Source: Lachnospira sp. UBA4285 (lineage in GTDB: Bacteria > Bacillota > Clostridia > Lachnospirales > Lachnospiraceae). From it: DNA of 8,288 bases. Positions 5,634 through 8,288 of this stretch are shown piece by piece. The position numbers were made by a program, and so were the translations under genes. Location: assembly GCA_002394965.1 (NCBI GenBank), contig DGVL01000130.1, positions 1 through 8,288 of the forward strand, written 5' to 3'. Under the pieces are notes generated by a model, which worked only from the letters and a program-made list of their open reading frames with translations, had not been told where the DNA came from and did no database searches. Position 1 is the first letter of the stretch; every line of letters begins with the position of its first letter.

Positions 5634-8288
5634 GATTGCGGATATCAAGAAGGTTCTGGTCATCGGTTCCGGTCCGATCGTCATCGGGCAGGCGGCGGAA
5701 TTCGACTACGCGGGCACCCAGGCCTGCCGTTCTCTCCACGAGGAGGGAGTTGAAGTTGTTCTTCTGAACTCCAACCCTGCGACGATCATGACGGACAAGG
5801 ATATCGCCGATGAGGTGTATATCGAGCCGCTGACAGTCGAGACGGTCGAGAGAATTATTGAGAAAGAAAAGCCGGACAGCATTCTGCCGACACTCGGCGG
5901 GCAGGCCGGCCTGAATCTGGCGATGGAGATCGCTGAGACGGACTTCCTCCAGAAGCATAACTGCCGTCTCATCGGAACGACGTCCCTGACCATCAAGAAG
6001 GCAGAGGACCGTCTGATGTTCAAGGAGACGATGGAGAAGATCGGGGAGCCGGTAGCCGCGTCGGAGGTCGTCCATGACGTCGAGGCGGGTAAAAAGTTTG
6101 CCGCCAAAATCGGCTACCCTGTGGTCCTGCGCCCGGCGTACACTTTGGGCGGATCCGGCGGCGGCATCGCGCACAATGTTGCGGAGCTGGAAGAGATCCT
6201 CGCCAACGGCCTGCGGCTGTCGCGCGTTCATGAGGTGCTGGTCGAGCGTTCCATTGCGGGCTGGAAGGAGATTGAATATGAAGTGATGCGGGATAGCGCC
6301 GGCAACTGCATCACGGTCTGCAACATGGAGAACCTGGACCCGGTCGGCGTCCACACGGGTGACTCCATCGTCGTGGCGCCCAGCCAGACGCTCTCGGACA
6401 AAGAATACCAGATGCTGCGCTCCTCGGCTCTGCGCATTATCGACGAGCTGGGAATCACCGGCGGCTGCAACGTGCAGTATGCGCTGAACCCGGAGAGCTT
6501 CGAGTACTGCGTGATCGAGGTCAACCCGCGTGTCAGCCGTTCCTCGGCACTGGCCTCCAAGGCGACCGGATATCCGATTGCAAAGGTCGCGGCCAAAATT
6601 GCGCTCGGATATACTCTTGACGAGATCAGGAACGCAATAACAGGCAAGACATACGCGTCATTTGAGCCGGCACTGGACTATGTGGTTGTCAAGATTCCGA
6701 GGCTTCCTTTTGATAAATTCATCTCTGCCAAGCGCACGCTGACGACACAGATGAAGGCGACGGGTGAGGTGATGAGCATCTGCTCGAATTTCGAGGGCGC
6801 CCTGATGAAGGCTATCCGCTCTCTGGAGCAGCACGTGAACAGCCTCATGTCCTATGACTTCTCCGGACTCTCCGATACGGAGATTCTGGAAGAACTGAAG
6901 GTGGTGGATGACCGCCGTATCTGGAAGATCGCAGAGTGCCTGCGCCGTCATATGGATCCGGTACAGCTGCACACTATCACGAAGATCGACATGTGGTTCA
7001 TCTGCAAGATCCGCAGTCTTGTAGAAATGGAGGAAAGACTTAAAAGTGAACCGCTGACCGAGGCGCTTCTGCGCGAGGCAAAGCGCATGGAGTTCCCGGA
7101 CGAGGTGATCGCCAGCCTGACAGGCCGCAGCGTGACGGAGCTTGCCGAGCTGCGCAGGGGATACGGGATTCACCCGGTATTCAAGATCGTGGACACCTGC
7201 GCGGCGGAATTCGCCGCGGCGACGCCGTACTATTACTCAATCTACGGCGGGCGGGACGAGAAAAACGAGTCCCGGGAGTCCGGAAAGGAAAGAAAGAAGA
7301 TTCTGGTACTCGGCTCCGGACCGATCCGCATCGGTCAGGGCATCGAGTTTGACTTCTGCTCGGTACACTGCACCTGGGCGTTTAAAAAGATGGGGTACGA
7401 GACCATCATCATCAACAACAACCCGGAGACCGTTTCAACGGACTTTGATATAGCGGACCGGCTGTACTTCGAGCCGCTCACCGCGGAGGATGTGAGGGCG
7501 GTCGTGGACATTGAGAAGCCGGACGGCGCCGTGGTCCAGTTCGGCGGTCAGACAGCCATCAAGCTGACGCAGGATCTGATGAAGATGGGGGTTCCGATCC
7601 TCGGAACCTCTGCCAGAGACGTCGATGCGGCGGAAGACCGGGAACTGTTTGACGAGATCCTGCAGCAGACACAGATCCCGCGGGCCAAGGGCGCGACCGT
7701 ATACACGACGCAGGAAGCAATCCGGGTCGCCAATGAACTGGGATACCCGGTGCTTGTCCGCCCGTCCTACGTCCTGGGCGGTCAGGGTATGCAGATCGCT
7801 GTCTCCGATGAGGATGTGACGGCTTATATGGCTGTCATCAACCGCTACAAGCAGGATCATCCGATCCTTGTCGACAAGTACCTGATGGGCAAGGAGATCG
7901 AAGTCGATGCCGTCTGCGACGGGAAGGACATCCTGATCCCCGGCATCATGGAGCACATTGAGCGCGCCGGCATTCACTCCGGCGATTCCATCTCTGTTTA
8001 TCCGGCGCAGGATCTGGGAGAGAAGATTGAGAACAAGATTGTCGAGGACACCGAGAAGCTGGCGAGAGCTCTGCATGTGAAGGGCATGATCAACATCCAG
8101 TTCATCGACTATCACGATCAGATCTATGTCATTGAGGTCAACCCGCGCTCCTCGCGCACGGTGCCCTTCCTGAGTAAGGCAACCTCCTTCCCGATGGCGC
8201 ATATCGCCACCCGGGTTATTTTAGGGCACTCCTTGAAGGAGCAGGGCTATACCGAGGTATACCCAAAGGAAAAGCAGCGCTGGTATGT
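5626..8288 (+). CDS. carB: Carbamoyl-phosphate synthase large subunit, 3'-truncated by window edge
   Basis: The frame is open without stop from ATG 5626 to the edge, 887 complete codons; the family is about 1,060-1,080 residues. CarB makes carboxyphosphate from bicarbonate and ATP, then carbamate with ammonia from CarA, then carbamoyl phosphate with a second ATP. The first synthetase half opens with GSGPIVIGQAAEFDYAGTQA (14-33). It contains Arg129, Arg169 in VVLRPAYTLGG, Gln284 in NVQY, and Glu298/Asn300 in VIEVNPRVSR, matching E. coli nucleotide and metal ligands within one position. The oligomerisation region spans about 400-545, and a charged linker lies at about 543-558. The second half repeats the pattern: GSGPIRIGQGIEFD (563-576), Arg712 in VLVRPSYVLGG, Gln825 in NIQF, and Glu837/Asn839 in VIEVNPRSSR. 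Both ATP-grasp active sites therefore look intact. The end of the second ATP-grasp half and the MGS-like allosteric domain lie beyond the window, so effector binding (UMP, ornithine) cannot be judged. Confidence 0.98.
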   Translation, partial: MPKIADIKKVLVIGSGPIVIGQAAEFDYAGTQACRSLHEEGVEVVLLNSNPATIMTDKDIADEVYIEPLTVETVERIIEKEKPDSILPTLGGQAGLNLAMEIAETDFLQKHNCRLIGTTSLTIKKAEDRLMFKETMEKIGEPVAASEVVHDVEAGKKFAAKIGYPVVLRPAYTLGGSGGGIAHNVAELEEILANGLRLSRVHEVLVERSIAGWKEIEYEVMRDSAGNCITVCNMENLDPVGVHTGDSIVVAPSQTLSDKEYQMLRSSALRIIDELGITGGCNVQYALNPESFEYCVIEVNPRVSRSSALASKATGYPIAKVAAKIALGYTLDEIRNAITGKTYASFEPALDYVVVKIPRLPFDKFISAKRTLTTQMKATGEVMSICSNFEGALMKAIRSLEQHVNSLMSYDFSGLSDTEILEELKVVDDRRIWKIAECLRRHMDPVQLHTITKIDMWFICKIRSLVEMEERLKSEPLTEALLREAKRMEFPDEVIASLTGRSVTELAELRRGYGIHPVFKIVDTCAAEFAAATPYYYSIYGGRDEKNESRESGKERKKILVLGSGPIRIGQGIEFDFCSVHCTWAFKKMGYETIIINNNPETVSTDFDIADRLYFEPLTAEDVRAVVDIEKPDGAVVQFGGQTAIKLTQDLMKMGVPILGTSARDVDAAEDRELFDEILQQTQIPRAKGATVYTTQEAIRVANELGYPVLVRPSYVLGGQGMQIAVSDEDVTAYMAVINRYKQDHPILVDKYLMGKEIEVDAVCDGKDILIPGIMEHIERAGIHSGDSISVYPAQDLGEKIENKIVEDTEKLARALHVKGMINIQFIDYHDQIYVIEVNPRSSRTVPFLSKATSFPMAHIATRVILGHSLKEQGYTEVYPKEKQRWY

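Noticed and set aside
5599..6354. Long antisense frame (251 codons) opposite the carA-carB junction
   Set aside because: It is a shadow of the carB sense frame, with low-complexity R/L/D-rich composition and no recognisable domain.
7435..8202. Long antisense frame (255 codons) opposite carB
   Set aside because: It lies wholly opposite highly conserved CarB coding sequence, has no supporting ribosome binding site or recognisable domain, and is explained by codon bias in the sense strand.
5626..8288. Possible frameshift or stop in carB, since no terminated frame covers it
   Set aside because: Translating the whole stretch codon by codon gives an uninterrupted CarB with both ATP-grasp halves; the only reason it lacks a stop is the window edge.

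Overview
The window looks like the chromosome of a Gram-positive, moderately GC-rich Clostridia, probably Lachnospiraceae. This is inferred from the style of the CarA and CarB sequences, the AGGAGG-type ribosome binding sites, sigma-A-type promoters, and a DUF5107/TPR protein of a kind I associate with gut Firmicutes. Nothing suggests a plasmid, phage or recently acquired island. All four genes lie on the + strand. Both end genes are cut by the window edges.

Layout. (1) 1-2904: the 3' part of a large DUF5107-tetratricopeptide repeat gene, open through the left edge. (2) 2905-3049: intergenic, with a likely extended -10 promoter. (3) 3050-4372: a membrane-anchored extracytoplasmic protein with four Asp-box (BNR-like) repeats; its probable start is TTG, not the upstream ATG. 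(4) 4373-4550: a compact regulatory interval with a near-consensus promoter right after the previous stop codon, a leader of about 138 nt with several hairpins, and a strong intrinsic terminator just 5' of the carA ribosome binding site. (5) 4551-5633: carA. (6) 5626 to the right edge: carB, overlapping carA by 8 nt and cut before its allosteric domain.

How they work together. CarA releases ammonia from glutamine, and CarB uses it with bicarbonate and two ATP to make carbamoyl phosphate for pyrimidine and arginine synthesis. The pair is a translationally close-packed operon. The two upstream genes have no evident link to this pathway.

The most interesting element is the carAB leader. No promoter can fit between its terminator and carA, so carAB transcripts must cross that terminator, which implies conditional attenuation. 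The leader could also fold into a closed junction-like structure with an alternative antiterminator pairing. I see no PyrR site, T-box or leader peptide with a usable start, so the signal sensed is unknown.
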